Source of the DNA: Kappaphycus alvarezii
Lineage: Eukaryota > Rhodophyta > Florideophyceae > Gigartinales > Solieriaceae
Reading direction: 5' to 3'
DNA: 64,000 bases
NCBI GenBank assembly: GCA_002205965.3
Contig: NADL03000748.1
Coordinates: 2,046,001 to 2,110,000, forward strand
The translations under genes and the position numbers were made by a program. This document shows, piece by piece, positions 10,430 through 23,281 of the stretch. Position 1 is the first letter of the stretch. Each line of letters opens with the position of its first letter. The notes under the pieces were generated by a model that did no database searches, had not been told where the DNA came from, and worked only from the letters and a program-made list of their open reading frames with translations.

Positions 10430-10690
10430 CAGGGTGTTCGCTGTCCCTCTTTCTCTTTAAGCACCCTGCGATGCAGTAGCACAGCTCGCCGACGGCGAGG
10501 AGAAATGGAGTTGGAAGAGCGGGGGTAATTCCTTGGACGGCTAGGCGGTATACTTGTCCTCCGGGTTGTAAGGCCGGGCTGTGGTCCGCGGAATGCCAGA
10601 ACCTTGATAAGGATCGATTCCAAAGAATCGTATACACCAGGGGTGTAATACTGGACAAAGAAGATGTAGTATTGGGTCAACTGTGCTGAA
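10430..10690 (-). repeat. Dispersed repeat R2, copy 1
   Basis: Its complement aligns over about 240 bp with 16,806-17,045: shared blocks include CCTGGTGT, GGTCCGGCCTTACAA-like, CAAGTATACC, CCATCCAAGGAAT-like, AGCTGTGCTAC and AAAGGGACAG. The 138-codon and 111-codon minus ORFs here, and the 129-codon plus ORF at 16,774, are translations of this repeat; protein-level similarity between them simply follows the DNA. Nature unknown; it could be an LTR. Confidence 0.75.
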
Positions 10691-10699
10691 TATCTCCTT

Positions 10700-12390
10700 T
10701 GGAGATAAGTATGTTGTCACCAACGACAACCTTGAAGTTCCTATTTGTATATAGACGCCGGAGTCCGGGGCGCCAAGCGTGAGTAAATGTCACAAACAAA
10801 CAAAAAAAGGGGTATTCTAATATTGGATAGAGAGGGGGGGCAATAGAAAGGGGGACCCGGGCGGATAAACGTGGCTATAGCCAAAGTTGCCGTTGGCAAG
10901 GTTTCTGCAAAGGCGGAAGTTGGGAGTCAAGTTCAGAGCCAACACCGGGGTGGCTGTTTACTCTGGGGCCCTAGTGGCCAGGTAGATATAAATACTAGTT
11001 AGGTAGGTTAGGGTTATCTACGACGGCGGGGTGAGTGAAGTTAGGGAGATCCAAGTTAGAGATAAGAAAACTGGCCCAATAATTACCTTTCACCTGCGAA
11101 AATATCAGGTCCAATTTGGGGGCCGAGTGGTCCAGATGGCAAGCACTCAAGTTCCATCGGGTGGGTATACAGTACCGAAAATAATAGTGGACGACAAAAG
11201 AAAATTGCCCTTGCTGTACTCTCCAGTACAGTGCCTGCTGGTTAGCAGTGAATCAGATCAAAAAAAGATCACCAAAATTAGCTCTGCCGATGGCAGTACA
11301 GTGTGAGTGACTATTGCACTACAGAGGTTTGCTTTGTGTTTCCCTGCATTTGCCTTGCTTATGCTGCTTGAGAAAAAACCAAACTGTTTTTTGAGCTCGT
11401 TTCAGTATTGCGGCGATATCTCTGATCGAAAACAAATCGCTTTGATAGGCGAGAATTTGGCCTTTCTCGAAATCTGAAAGTCCTGGTCGCTTCCCAATGA
11501 TATTGCCTGTTACTTCAACATGTGGGCGCAGGGCTGTAAAACTGCACCTATATCAGAAGTTTCTGAGATAAGTGAGTATTGATTCTGCCTCAGGCAAAGT
11601 TTGGCGCCCATTTTTGCCGCCATACTAGGTGTTTCCTTTTATTGTAGTCTAATGTGTTTCGTACCCCTTTATGCGTCTTTATTGTTTTTTTGTTTGCTTA
11701 AGCGCCTCGAGCTTTAATTGTATAGAAAATACTTTAAACAAAACATCCAACAATTGTATGGGCTTGCATTTTACACCTTTAAGAACTTAGAAAGTAGAAA
11801 AAACACTATAATCATCGAACGTCGAAGTGTTTCTAAGGCAATTCCGCACACTGTAATTACTTTGGTGTCCCCTCCAGGATCTGGCCATGCCAGCTCCTGC
11901 AGTCCTACCCTCTTAAACTGTACATTACTGTAATAGACACTGCACAGAACTTTACGTCATTGAATCAATCACTTTTACTCTGTATGTCTCTGGAGTGCAC
12001 ACTGACCGCTGATCATTTAGTTCAGATCTACCTGGATGGTTAACGTCGATCACGTGCAATAGAGCCTGTAATATTATAGCTATAGCCATCGATGAACAAA
12101 GAGCACAACTGAGGGGCCGGTAGATGCGTGTGCGAGTCGTAAAAGCGGTGGGGTAGTAACGGGAGGCAGTGCGTGGTATGTACTCTTCTGGAAAAGAGAT
12201 GGATGGAGTACAGAGAGAATCTACGGCGACGGGTTGGAAACGGAAACACGGGTCGCGAGAGTTTTCCAAGGGAGGTACCAGTATTAAGGCTATCCGCTGC
12301 AGGTCTAAAAAAAGTAAAACTCGACCCCGGAGTCAATGATATTCAGCTCTTCCTGAAAATTGATTATAGTAGTAGGCACAATTTTTCTGC
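10700..12390. other. Unassigned region with one small ORF
   Basis: A 91-codon plus ORF at 11,031-11,306 (starting GTG) has no recognised motif; it lies in GC-richer DNA downstream of a G-run at 10,820-10,860. Small CTGTA traces occur at 11,216-11,232. Otherwise nothing. Confidence 0.35.
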
Positions 12391-12391
12391 A

Positions 12392-12500
12392 CCTCAAGAT
12401 GAACTTTACTCTCGGAAGATTTGGTTGGGATTACGGCAGGTGCGATATTATTCTAAAATCCTCCAACTCGAAATTTGCCACAGTTAATGATCCAAAATCC
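12392..12500 (+). repeat. Diverged dispersed repeat, copy 2
   Basis: Partner of 8185-8275. Diverged enough that only conserved words can be aligned by eye. Confidence 0.45.
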
Positions 12501-12509
12501 GTAGTAATA

Positions 12510-15500
12510 AACTTCGCCTTGTTCTGCACCATATCGATAAGCCCGCGGCAAAATATTTGAAAGGAAACTCTGCAGAGGAAGGTGGACAATTTCATTGTTT
12601 TCTGCGAAGTGAGGAGATCCTACCGTATGCCAGCAAGTCTCTTGTAGGACTACATCTTTGCTTAAACAGAAAGTCTCAATGAAAGACATTCAATACGCCT
12701 TGTATGGAACGAACTGTGCGCCCCAAATCGCTATATGCATGTCGAAATTAAATCCCTCCCGGAAAGTCTTCAAAAAACTCCTCATACTCGTTGTGACGGT
12801 ATTTTCAAACAGGCAGAAGTTAAACAGCAGAGCAATTGCTTCAAATATTTCGATTCCTTTGTTGATTCTTCCGCTGTATTTTTTGTTGTATAGACATCAA
12901 TGAGCTGCTACGGTCGTGTGAAAATACTCTTCATTCTAAAGGTCTTGCACTCTCTTGACGATTTCGTTCGCACACTGTGCATTGACGTTATCAATAAAAT
13001 GAAATCCTATTCCCAATAGAGAAAATGCCTATACCCATTGATAAACCCCAACTAAACGAAATTTTCGCGCAGGTTGCATGTTCTTTTCAGTTCTGCCCTT
13101 TTCGAGACAAGCTAAGAATATATAATAAGCCTTCGACGAAGAACTGTTCCAAGTTGTTCGTAGGCTCATTCTGATTCGTGCATGGTGAATTCTTTTTCCC
13201 GTTCCAACTTTCTCGGTTGATCGACAAGTATTGGGGAGAATCTGGTGTTCAGTTAAAGGTTCTTCATCCTTCTCAATTGCTAATTCCCTGCAATTACGCA
13301 GCTCAGGCTTTGCTTATTTTTGCGCTTCTGTCTTTTACTATCAAAAACGCACCGGGTATTGTTGATTTACCGTTTAAGCGGTAGAAAGGAACTGCTGATA
13401 CAAAGTAATGAAGGAATGAAAAGTTCTAATCAGCTTTTCAACTAGAATAGGCAACAATAATGATTCTAGTACACCGGTTGCTCGCAGAAAAGGCGGTGTC
13501 GGTCATTTTTTGTGGGATAATTTGTTTGCCAATCCAAAAGGCGACGAATGTGTTCACTTTCTAAACGCCTGCGAGAACAACGGCTTGTGAGCAACCTGGA
13601 AGAGGAAAGATCCTGACCACTTCTAAATTGATGTAGAACATTAGTGAGTAGAAAAGTTTTGAATTTAAAACTGCTCAATGTTTAAATCGTGGTATAAACA
13701 TTGAGCAGAGTTCGGCGGCTCTAGGAGGCTGCCCTAGGATCACTCCGAGGATTAACATAATAAGGAACAAAATGAGAGAGAGAGAAAGACCGTGCGATAG
13801 AGCGCAGGTGTAGATATGAAATGATAATTGGATGGATGGATGAGTTTTGAAAGAAGAAATTGGGGTTGTGAATTTGGTTGAGTTTCCACAACAATATAAA
13901 GTTTGTGGAAATGTATCTGCGAGGTAGATCATGGCTGGAGAGTGCGCTTGTCGAATAGATTGGTTTCTCCCAGTCGTAGACAACTGAGCAAACCTAACAT
14001 TAAATGTTGTTCAGTGCCATGAATCAAATTACGGCTCCAAACGACGATTTCTATGTAGATGATTGTGAGAAGATTTGAATGTAAAGTGAACAGAGTTTTC
14101 GCACAAATGGGAAACGTTCGGGTAGTTAAATATTTGGAAAGAAGGATCTTTCCCGAAGTGAGGCCAGTTGTTTCACAAAGGAGTAAGCATAATGGATACA
14201 GTCTTACTAAGACGCACAGATCACCTTAGTCTGGAGGCCGGCCTTTAGGGATGAAGCATTAGACACTATTAATTTTTACTGTCCCAAACTGTAGAAACCT
14301 GGATGATGAGTCCCTCATCACGAGAAAAACTTCTCAACGCTTGAGCTGCATGGATTGTTCAGATCAGGTCTGTGACGCGTGATAATGAGAGTAAATTACG
14401 CATTTCAAACTACGCTTTTCGAACTAATCGAGAAGCAAGTAAGGTACCGACAAGGTCGTTCATTGACCTAACTATTTTCGTGGAATTTCAAGGGAAAAAA
14501 AGCAGACTGTCGGCGTTAGCGGTGAGACCGAGGAAAAGCGACGGATTTTGCTTAGGGTTGACGATTCTAATGTGTTGAAATAAAAATGTTGATGGCTTTT
14601 TACCTCGACCCCAAAGGCGGAGAGTCTTTGCGTGGGGAAGTAGATGTCATAGTTACGTCTACATCACACCTACTTCTATACTAGCTACGATCTCTAGCGG
14701 ATTTTAAAGAGCACCCTACTCTCAAGCAGACACTGAAAGTATTTCCAAGTCAGTGTAAGTAGATGACTAAGATTGAAAAAATATAGCCTACGTATACTAA
14801 TGTAGTGAGTGAACTATAGCAATCATATAAGATTGTCAATAGAACACATAGAAATTGTAATTATGTGTAAAAATGGGCTCAGTTCTGATATTTTCTACAC
14901 TGTTTTAACCCCATATTTTCTTGGAAAAAAGGATCCTACATTGTATGCACTGTATTGTGCAGTACTGAGCTGTAGACTGTAACATTAGACTACCAAAGTT
15001 TTTCTGGAGATGTAGGGGGTCTTTTTTTCTTTGAGAATTTGGAGATAGAATTCGTTTCGTGGAGAGGATGTCAGACGCTGAAGTTAGTTTAGCCGGATCT
15101 AGATTATTTAGTGCGCACTATTTAGACTGACAGACTGAAATGACAGTTAGGAACTAACCGGCTTGCACATGTCATCATCGTCTGAAAGAGCCCAAAAGAT
15201 TCCAGTTGTCAGCATATAACACCAGCTGACGACACAGAGAAGTTAAAATATCCCGCGGCGAACTGTTAAAAGAATCGAAGAAAAAGAAGCAGGCGATATC
15301 AGGGATGAATTACGCAATTAGGAAAGATGAAGCATTAGAAGGGGCGCTGGTTTCAATACGATCAGCTGAAAGAAGGTCAGACGGTTGGTAGCAGTCAGGT
15401 GTGTTGAGTTCTCAGCGGGTCACACGGCGGTAGATATCGGGTAACTTACTCTAGGAGGCGACCTCAGCAGCTCCTCCGAGAAATTAGGTAGCCTGGGCGC

Positions 15501-16710
15501 ACGAAGTAGATTTGAAGCGGGGAAAATTTATTGTTTCGCATGTGAAGGAGCAGGATGCGGTTTCAGTAGGCCGATGTGGTTGCTTTAGCAGTACCGTGCC
15601 ATATTTCTACGACCTGGAGAGTGCCGAGACTGATAAAAGGGGCCTTCTGGAACTCGAAAATAAAATTTGTGCAGGATTGGATTGTACTAGGATTCACTTA
15701 AACTGTGGCTACACAGTGTGGTTACAGAGTGTACTTTACTGTGTGTATTGAGCAGATGTCTTAGAATTAGTCCTCTAAAGGTTCATATTGTACAGCACAT
15801 ATGTTTTTCAAACAATCCAATGAAAGTATTCGGATGCACACCTTGTCAAGCTTAGGGATTCAATTAAATTGAAATACATTTAATTTTGCGCACAACGAAA
15901 ATGCCAATTTAATAGCAATGTTTGTGGTTCCTAGAACGGTAAATAAGCCTTCATTTTCCGAAGCTTCCTCCGGTAGCATTAAAAAACCATCCCTCGGCGC
16001 TGGCATTAATTTACTCTTCTGACATGCAAATTAAATGGGCGCAAAAAAGGCATTAGAAAATTGAATATGTTCCAGTGAAATTGGAATTAATTTTTTGCTG
16101 CCATTGGCAAACCTGATTTTTGTGATTTTTCTTGATCTAAATCAAAGCAAACAGCTAACTTCACTAGCTGTAAATGTATTTTAGACGATTTTCAATTACT
16201 AATGATCTCGATATTCTACTCTAACCAGACTGGGCTCCAGACTATTGGCTGGGAATCTTGGCCTCAGTATGTGACATATCTTTTCGAAGGTGAACGCCAG
16301 TCATTGGGCTAATTGTTGAACTTACTCGTCTCTAACTTCGAAAATTGTTCTTTGCTGATTAAATCTGCTAACGGATATTTAGTATATATTTATAGAACCT
16401 ATAACTAGTATTATAACTTACCTGGTCGTGTCTGCACCAGAATAAACCGCTACTGCAGTATTGGCTCTGAAAACAACTCGCCAAATTAGCCGCTGCAACT
16501 TTGCCTGGAGCTACGTTCGTACGCCCGGATTATCCCTTATCCCCTCTCTATCCAATGTTATGCTAGCCTTTTCATTGTTTAGCAGTGATGTATACTCAAA
16601 ATTGACTTCGGCACTCCAGACTTTCCATGTAAATAGGAACCTTAAAGTTGTAACTGATGAAAAAAATCTAGTCTGCTAAGGATTTATTTAGCGTTACTAA
16701 CTTCTATCTC
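12510..16710. other. Unassigned region
   Basis: No ORF above 102 codons and no motif recognised on either strand. A short C-poor, GAGA-rich run occurs at about 13,770-13,800. The region grows more AT-rich to the right, merging into the block that starts near 17.3 kb. Confidence 0.5.
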
Positions 16711-16714
16711 GATT

Positions 16715-16810
16715 GTTGCACGTGGCCGACGTGGACCACCGGTTTAGCACTGAGCTAGCAACATAGTCGGTTCGTGCACTGGACCCCCGTTTCTAAATGC
16801 AGTAAATTAT
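16715..16810 (+). repeat. Dispersed repeat R3, copy 1
   Basis: Contains CGTGGCCGACGTGGACCACC, GCTAGCAACATAGTCG, TGCACTGGACCCC and a TAAATTATTATTA end. The same string of blocks occurs at 63,305-63,400 (plus) and on the minus strand at 33,135-33,222. In this copy it runs directly into R2. Confidence 0.85.
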
Positions 16811-17045
16811 TATTATTTTGTCCTGTTTGCAACCCTGGTGTCATCGGTTCTCTTACTTCGATTCTTTCCAAAGCTTTGACATTACATATATCACGGTCCG
16901 GCCTTACAAACTTGAGGGCAAGTATACCTTCCAGCCATCCAAGGAATCAGTCTTGCTCTACAAACCCAAATTCTACCTGTTTTCAACTAGCTGTGCTACA
17001 ACATCACAAAGTATTTCAAGAAAAAGGGACAGTGAACCACATGCG
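16806..17045 (+). repeat. Dispersed repeat R2, copy 2
   Basis: Aligns with the complement of 10,430-10,690. Here it is joined to R3, suggesting that R3 plus R2 form one longer element (96 + 240 bp) and the other copies are partial. ORFs at 16,774-17,163 and 16,818-17,090 are not considered genes. Confidence 0.75.
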
Positions 17046-18978
17046 AGTTTTGTTAATTTTTCATCCGAAAACAGACATAAGAATACGTGAAATCCAATAT
17101 TGCTTTTTTTTCTGCCAAAACAGCTTTCTATATGCAACAATAAATGATGGATGTGTACAATGAGAGTTTGTTCTTAGAAGTAATGTAGTTGAGAATAACT
17201 TCGTGTGTCGCGCCAGATTTTTGTACCGTAAATACTTAAAGATATTGAGCGTATAATAACACCAACCTCCATCGTTGTCCTCTGTCACGCTCTCAAAAAG
17301 AATAATGCTGACTCAGACCCGCTTCTGGCTTAGAAATGTGCGGAGAATCATTTGCGCGGTGAAATATTATTCCAAATTGACACTTATAAACCCGTACGAA
17401 TTTGGAATGATACAAAATTAAATGTATATGTTAATGTCATATTTAATGAGTATAATATTCAGGGACTTTCTATTAAAGTCCTTCGAAGAATTCTCCGCGT
17501 ATGAAAATATGGCTGTACATAAATGCTAAATTTGGTGCAAAATCGATATAGGATCTACTTTTTGTCCTTTTTTATCCTTTTTGCATTATAAATTCTTTGG
17601 TATTGAGAAAATGTAAATAGGGATACAGAGTATATCATGTATTCAATATATTCTTTTGAGAACCTATTGATTTAAGACCTTTAAATCCGATTATACTGAT
17701 ACACAAAGACCGAAAGATTTTAAAATGGAAACGAAGGAACTGGTTTCAGCGGTTTATACTGCAGTAGTTTGAACACAAAAAGGATTGCTGATATGGTACA
17801 CTTTGATTTATGCAGACAAAAAGTTTAGAAGAAACTTCATAATTTTTATTTCAGATCTATTAGCTACTCATTCTTTCCATGGTGTGTGTTATGATATAAT
17901 GAGCAGATTTTCATAAGGAATCAAATAAATGAAGATTTACATCAAGTTAAAGTGCTCAAACAACCACTATATCTCCTATTATGTCAATGAGAAACGCAAG
18001 AAAATGAATTTAGTGATTAATCTCATTACAGCTAAAGAGGATCTTTTATTGCCATTTGATGTCACAGTCTGTGCGAGTAACCCAGCAATGAAAAATTTAG
18101 AGAGCTACTAGACAAAAAAATTGACTTGGTTAGCAAAAATTGTTCTAACTTATTGGCGATAGAAAATAAAAATGTTAAGAGGACTTGATTATGTATCAAT
18201 ATATTTCAATATTTCAAAACAATCCTGTAAAAGAGATTTGAAAATATTTTTCAAAATTTTCTTCAAGTCATCCAAGAATTATTTCCACATTCTGCTGAAT
18301 TAAAATATATAGTAACAAGAACTTGTCTAAAAGCTGAAAATATCGCACGATAGTTTTACTTATACAAGAGTATGAGCGAAAAGCAACGAAAACTTCTCGA
18401 GAAATTCCAAATTTAGACATAAAATTGAAAATGTCTTTAAATTTTGACTTTTTTCAGTTTGGATGGGTAATCATTACATTGGTGTGCAAAATTTCACTAA
18501 GTAAACTCCGGAAAGATCAGTGTAGAATCTGATCTTGGATAAAGCTTGGAAAATAGAAAGTATCCCACATCATAAATAAGTTATCGGTAGTAATTTGAAA
18601 TCAGTACAGATGAGGACTGTAAAATAACCGCAATAGAGTTCAATTTTTTTCGTCTTGCTATGATTAAGTTAGAGCTGCTAAATATTGGATTCAAAATCAC
18701 TCCAGTAATAAGGAGAAATGAATGATTTATTACAGTTTAACATCCATAAATTACGTATTGGTACGTAGATATGCGTTAAAATGCCATCACAGAGTGTCAA
18801 ACGAAGAAAAAAAAACCACTACTCATTGTATAACGGCCTTGCGTTCATATAAATTTTATTTGTAGTATTATCGAGTTTTGCACCTTTACTGAGTTAATGC
18901 TAGAGATCGACAGAATGAGAGTAGTAGATAAAATAAACTACCAAAAGAGAAAAAAGGTCGTAAAAGTGATTGAAAGAC

Positions 18979-19043
18979 CTGTAATCAGACTAAAATACCA
19001 AGATTTTAGCCCTGTAATCAGACTAAAGTGCCAAAATTTCTGT
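18979..19043 (+). repeat. Two-unit tandem repeat, period 33
   Basis: CTGTAATCAGACTAAA begins at 18,979 and again at 19,012, each followed by a similar CCAA-containing tail. Small local duplication within the AT-rich block. Confidence 0.8.
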
Positions 19044-22000
19044 TTTATTTTAATTCTAGAGGAGTAAGTAATGTATATTTGTAGGCTTCCGGAATGATAT
19101 CAGGGCAAAATAAGTATAGATGCATCTACGGAAGAGATTCAAAATTCTAAGAGAGAAGAGTTGAGAAATATATGAATGTTATTAGATTTATTTCTGAAGT
19201 TCTTAAGGCATACGATATTAACAAAAACATTGCTAGGAGTGTAACTAATAATTTTCCTTGAGCCAGTGAAGATTCATATAATATCATTGAGTTATTGAAT
19301 ATATATGCAAAGTTATTTGTGACACATTTAATGTTATTTCATTACTAAACACATTTGATAACCTCTAGTCTGTTACAAATTTTACACTATCTCATTTATT
19401 TTTCACTGAGTTACGTCAAAAAATAACACATCGGCAAAAATTTGAAGGCTTAAATTTTAGTTTTCCGTGTTCTTAAGACTGTTTAAACAAATTAATATTT
19501 TTTAATTCATTGAAAGGGAAAAAATTCCAAAAGATGACAGTTGTCTATGCAGAATTTTTTCTAAAATTTAAAGGTTCTGATATCGTTCCACAGAGTCTGA
19601 GAGCTCTACATATCATCAAACTACATAAGAATAAAAACTATCAGTCAACTTTGGCAAGTGTTTCATAAATATAGTAGAGTTAAACCTGAGTTATTCAAGA
19701 ATCATACGCACTGAAGTGCAATTTACGTTATCAGCAGTGACATGAACAAGGCCTGAATAACCTATAAATTAACCCGGGACGTGATATTTCAAGAATTCTA
19801 TAAATCAAACTAGGATTTTTGGGCTCAAACAGTAGGAAATTCTAAAATTTACACGACTTTTGAATTGAAATTTGAGATATTTGCCATTTTAAACTGAAAA
19901 ATAAAATTTCTCCTTATCCGCAAGGTTTTTTCATGATGAACTTCGAAAAACTTCAACGGGAAATTACTCAAAAAATTTCGATGAAGATGCATAATATTTC
20001 ACCATGCTCACATTAGACAGTAATCGGAAAAAACTTTGAGGGAAACTTGCAGTTCAGTGCAGTAAAACTTTTTATTAAATGAAAATTACTTTTAAAAGAG
20101 TTACTTGTGTCTACCGTACATTTAGTTCTGCCTTATCCCAGTCGCTTCGGGTTGCTATTGTTGCTTGCGTATAGCTAAATCTAGTCAACCTCTTAATGAT
20201 ACAGTGTCCCAGAAATATCTGCGGAATTTTTTCTTCCTAAAACTAGAATTTCCTTTGAGGAGATCCCTGGAAATTACAAAAAACATGCAAAATATAAAAA
20301 GTAGAAAACTATTCTCTCACAATAGCATCTTATGTATCATAAATAATTCAGTCAAAATGATTTTTGCGAAATATTTTCAAGCGATATTTGTAAAATAAGG
20401 ATATAAATACCCGAAATAGATTAAAATAAGGGTAAAAAAAATTCCTTTCATTACAATAATTATCAGTTGAAAAGAAAAAAGGACCGACTGATTTCATAAT
20501 AGTGCAGATTCTGACCACTTAAGCTAAATTATATCTATATTTTTTAATATAATCAACTTGATGTGTTCGGAATATTTAATATCGACTGTGTCCAAGCAAT
20601 TCAGCGAGAAAATCAGCGAAAACTCTACAGTTATTTTTCATAAAGCGAAAAGCTTCAATTTTATATTTACTCCTAACTTTGTTAGCTCTCGATTGTGCGC
20701 AATATCAGTTACTGTATCATGGTATTTCATTCGTAATCTTCCTTTTAGTCTGCGGGGGGGTGGAATTATTTTTCATCTACCAATGTATTTTTGTATTATT
20801 TTACTCTAGGTAAATAGAGGTAACTTATTTCAATGAATTTAACGAATATTTACCTAACGTCGTAAGTTTTAAGATAATTTTACTTCAAATAGGCCATTTT
20901 CCTGCTTTAAAAATTATGCAGAAATAAGGTCCTTTTAAAGAATCATATTACAGACGTACAAGTATAGAAATGTATATAAAAATAGCCTCGAAAATATTTA
21001 TTTCTACGGTTCATTCATTTAAAATTTGGATTTTAGAAAAGAACCAACTATTTTGTGTATACCTCTGAAATTGTTCATATATTGGTATCGCTTGTGAAAA
21101 ACTGTTTCATTACATTTTATCAACACTTTTGGATCGCCACATCGCTCCTAAATTCTATGAATTTTTTAAATTGTATTAGATGTCCTTATTGGTAATACCT
21201 TGTGTTCTTCACTTTGGTAGGATAGTTTATTCTTCTTAAAAATTCAAAAAAGTTTCAACATCTCATTATTATGTACGCAGTTTCTGAAAATAGTGAAAAA
21301 AATGCTTTTGAATGCCCGAGACAGAATATGAATATCAGGAAATTTCTGTTGTCAAAGTACTGCAATTGTTTTCATTCTAATATATTTATCTTCAAAAATA
21401 AATAAAATCATTGCGAAAACTTTCTCGCTAGTTAAGACAATTTAAAAACAGCGCGAAATTATGTATTATAACACACGAAATTCCCATTTTGAATGTAAAA
21501 AGTACAAAAAAATTTGAAAAGATGTTAATTTTCTTTCATTCTATTGATCAAACATATTTAAATTTGTTCAAATATTCGTGAAGAAAATAATTCTGAAGAT
21601 AAATACTGTTTAAAAAAATTATTGGATATATTTTAATCTAAGAAAGATGCGTATAAGAAATCTAGAATCCATCTAATCTATTTAAAATTATCCTTGTATT
21701 AGATCCGAACGCTTCTCGTATCAAAACTTCATAATGATGATTTTTCTGAGAACAAGCTTTTATTTACTATTTTCCAAACTGAAAAACTTTAATTAGAAAC
21801 AGTTTGGTTGTATTTTACATGAATAGGAACGAAAGAGTTGTCGAGGGCGGAGTGATTTATATGAAAGTCGGAGATGCCTGGAGCCACGGATGAAGGACAA
21901 TCCGTGAAATCAATTCCGTGACCCGCTGGGCAGATTGATGACGAATTCGTTTCGAATTTCTTGGCGCAAGGGGAACAACAGAGTGTGGAGGTGAGGATTC

Positions 22001-22810
22001 TGCAATATTATATCCAAACGTAAGAGTTGGATCGCAGAAGTAGCGGAACGTTATGAGAAAGAGCCTGGGAGGTCCATCCGGACAAGGCATTGAAAATGTA
22101 TCGAATCAAGTATGGGGAGGTAATGGTAGCGTCGTTCGTTGGTTGCGCAGAGTAAGGAAAAGGGCCGTATTTTGCTAGTAGTAATGGACACAGATTGGAG
22201 AAAGTACGATCGAGTTACATTTTCGGAGAACTATGGCGGTACTCCTATTTCTATCAATTACGAAGCTATTTTACAAGTATTTATGTTCAAATCTGCTCAA
22301 ATTCGACTGCTAAATTTAATGCAGATACGCTAAAATGTAATTTAAGAAATAAATGTATCAATTTTCAAGACTGCTTAGACTGCATTTAACGGTAATGAGG
22401 ATGCCGAAAAACTGTTTATGCAGCGGTGCTCAATTTGATAGCAGGTTTATATTACTGTAGTGAAGCCTCGAGAAACTGAGAGAAATAATTGTATACTGCT
22501 ACCAATTTTAGACTTTTTTAAGTGTTCCCGGCAGATTATTTGACGGACTACAGAAAACGGCCTGGAAGAGTAAAAATGACTTTATGTGCCGATGTGTTAA
22601 AATTGTAATTATTTCGAATTTCTGCACACTGCATTGAACTCAATGCTTGCATACTTTTCGCACGCAACAAAACTATGTAATGATAAAATTTCGGCGAGCC
22701 AGCAAATATAGGTGACTTATATATGGTTAGGGATAAATTGTACTTAAATTTTGAGCAGATTTCAAATAAGTTAATTAGGCATTTTTATTAAGCATTTAGA
22801 GCGTTGTCAC

Positions 22811-23281
22811 CGGTCGGGGTCAAAATAGCAAATTATTGTGAGACGTGTATCGCCGCAATTCGTCGAGATAAAATTCATTACTCCCGTTCTTTGTGTATTT
22901 TGCCACCTTCCCCTCGCCACCCCAGCGGTACAGCGCGGGCCTAATTCAGATCACCTATTATGGCTTGTGGTTGGTGGAATCAGGCATTTTTACCAACTTG
23001 TTCTCTTCCTGATTTGCCATGTTTTCGTCGCGAAACGCAGCTCAATTTACCTTTTCATATATCCCTTCGCACATGGCACTGCATATTTCGGTTTAAGCGC
23101 CATTTTTCCTAGCCCGATACCGTCGTCAATTAGTGTGGTTGCGATGGAGGCATTTTCTAGGGGCATACGTGGAAGTTTTGCCCCTGAAATTTGCCGCCTA
23201 ATTTCTTTTTGCCACTTTAGTCGTGCCCGGTGGGACGATGCGAAAGAATTTGAAACGCTATTTTTTATTTGACCCCGGCTG
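22811..23281. mobile_element. GC-rich island with short inverted ends, possible non-autonomous DNA transposon
   Basis: CGGGGTCAAA at 22,815-22,824 is matched by its complement TTTGACCCCG at 23,268-23,277, and TAGC-containing DNA follows on each inner side. The enclosed ~450 bp is clearly richer in G+C than the AT-rich DNA around it. A 144-codon plus ORF (22,838-23,272) fills it but shows no family motif. A MITE-like insertion is the simplest reading; a lone captured exon is an alternative. Confidence 0.4.

Noticed and set aside
10264-10680. 138- and 111-codon minus ORFs as a gene family with the 16,774-17,163 ORF
   Set aside because: Both are translations of the same R2 DNA repeat; similarity is spread evenly rather than at conserved residues and frames differ.
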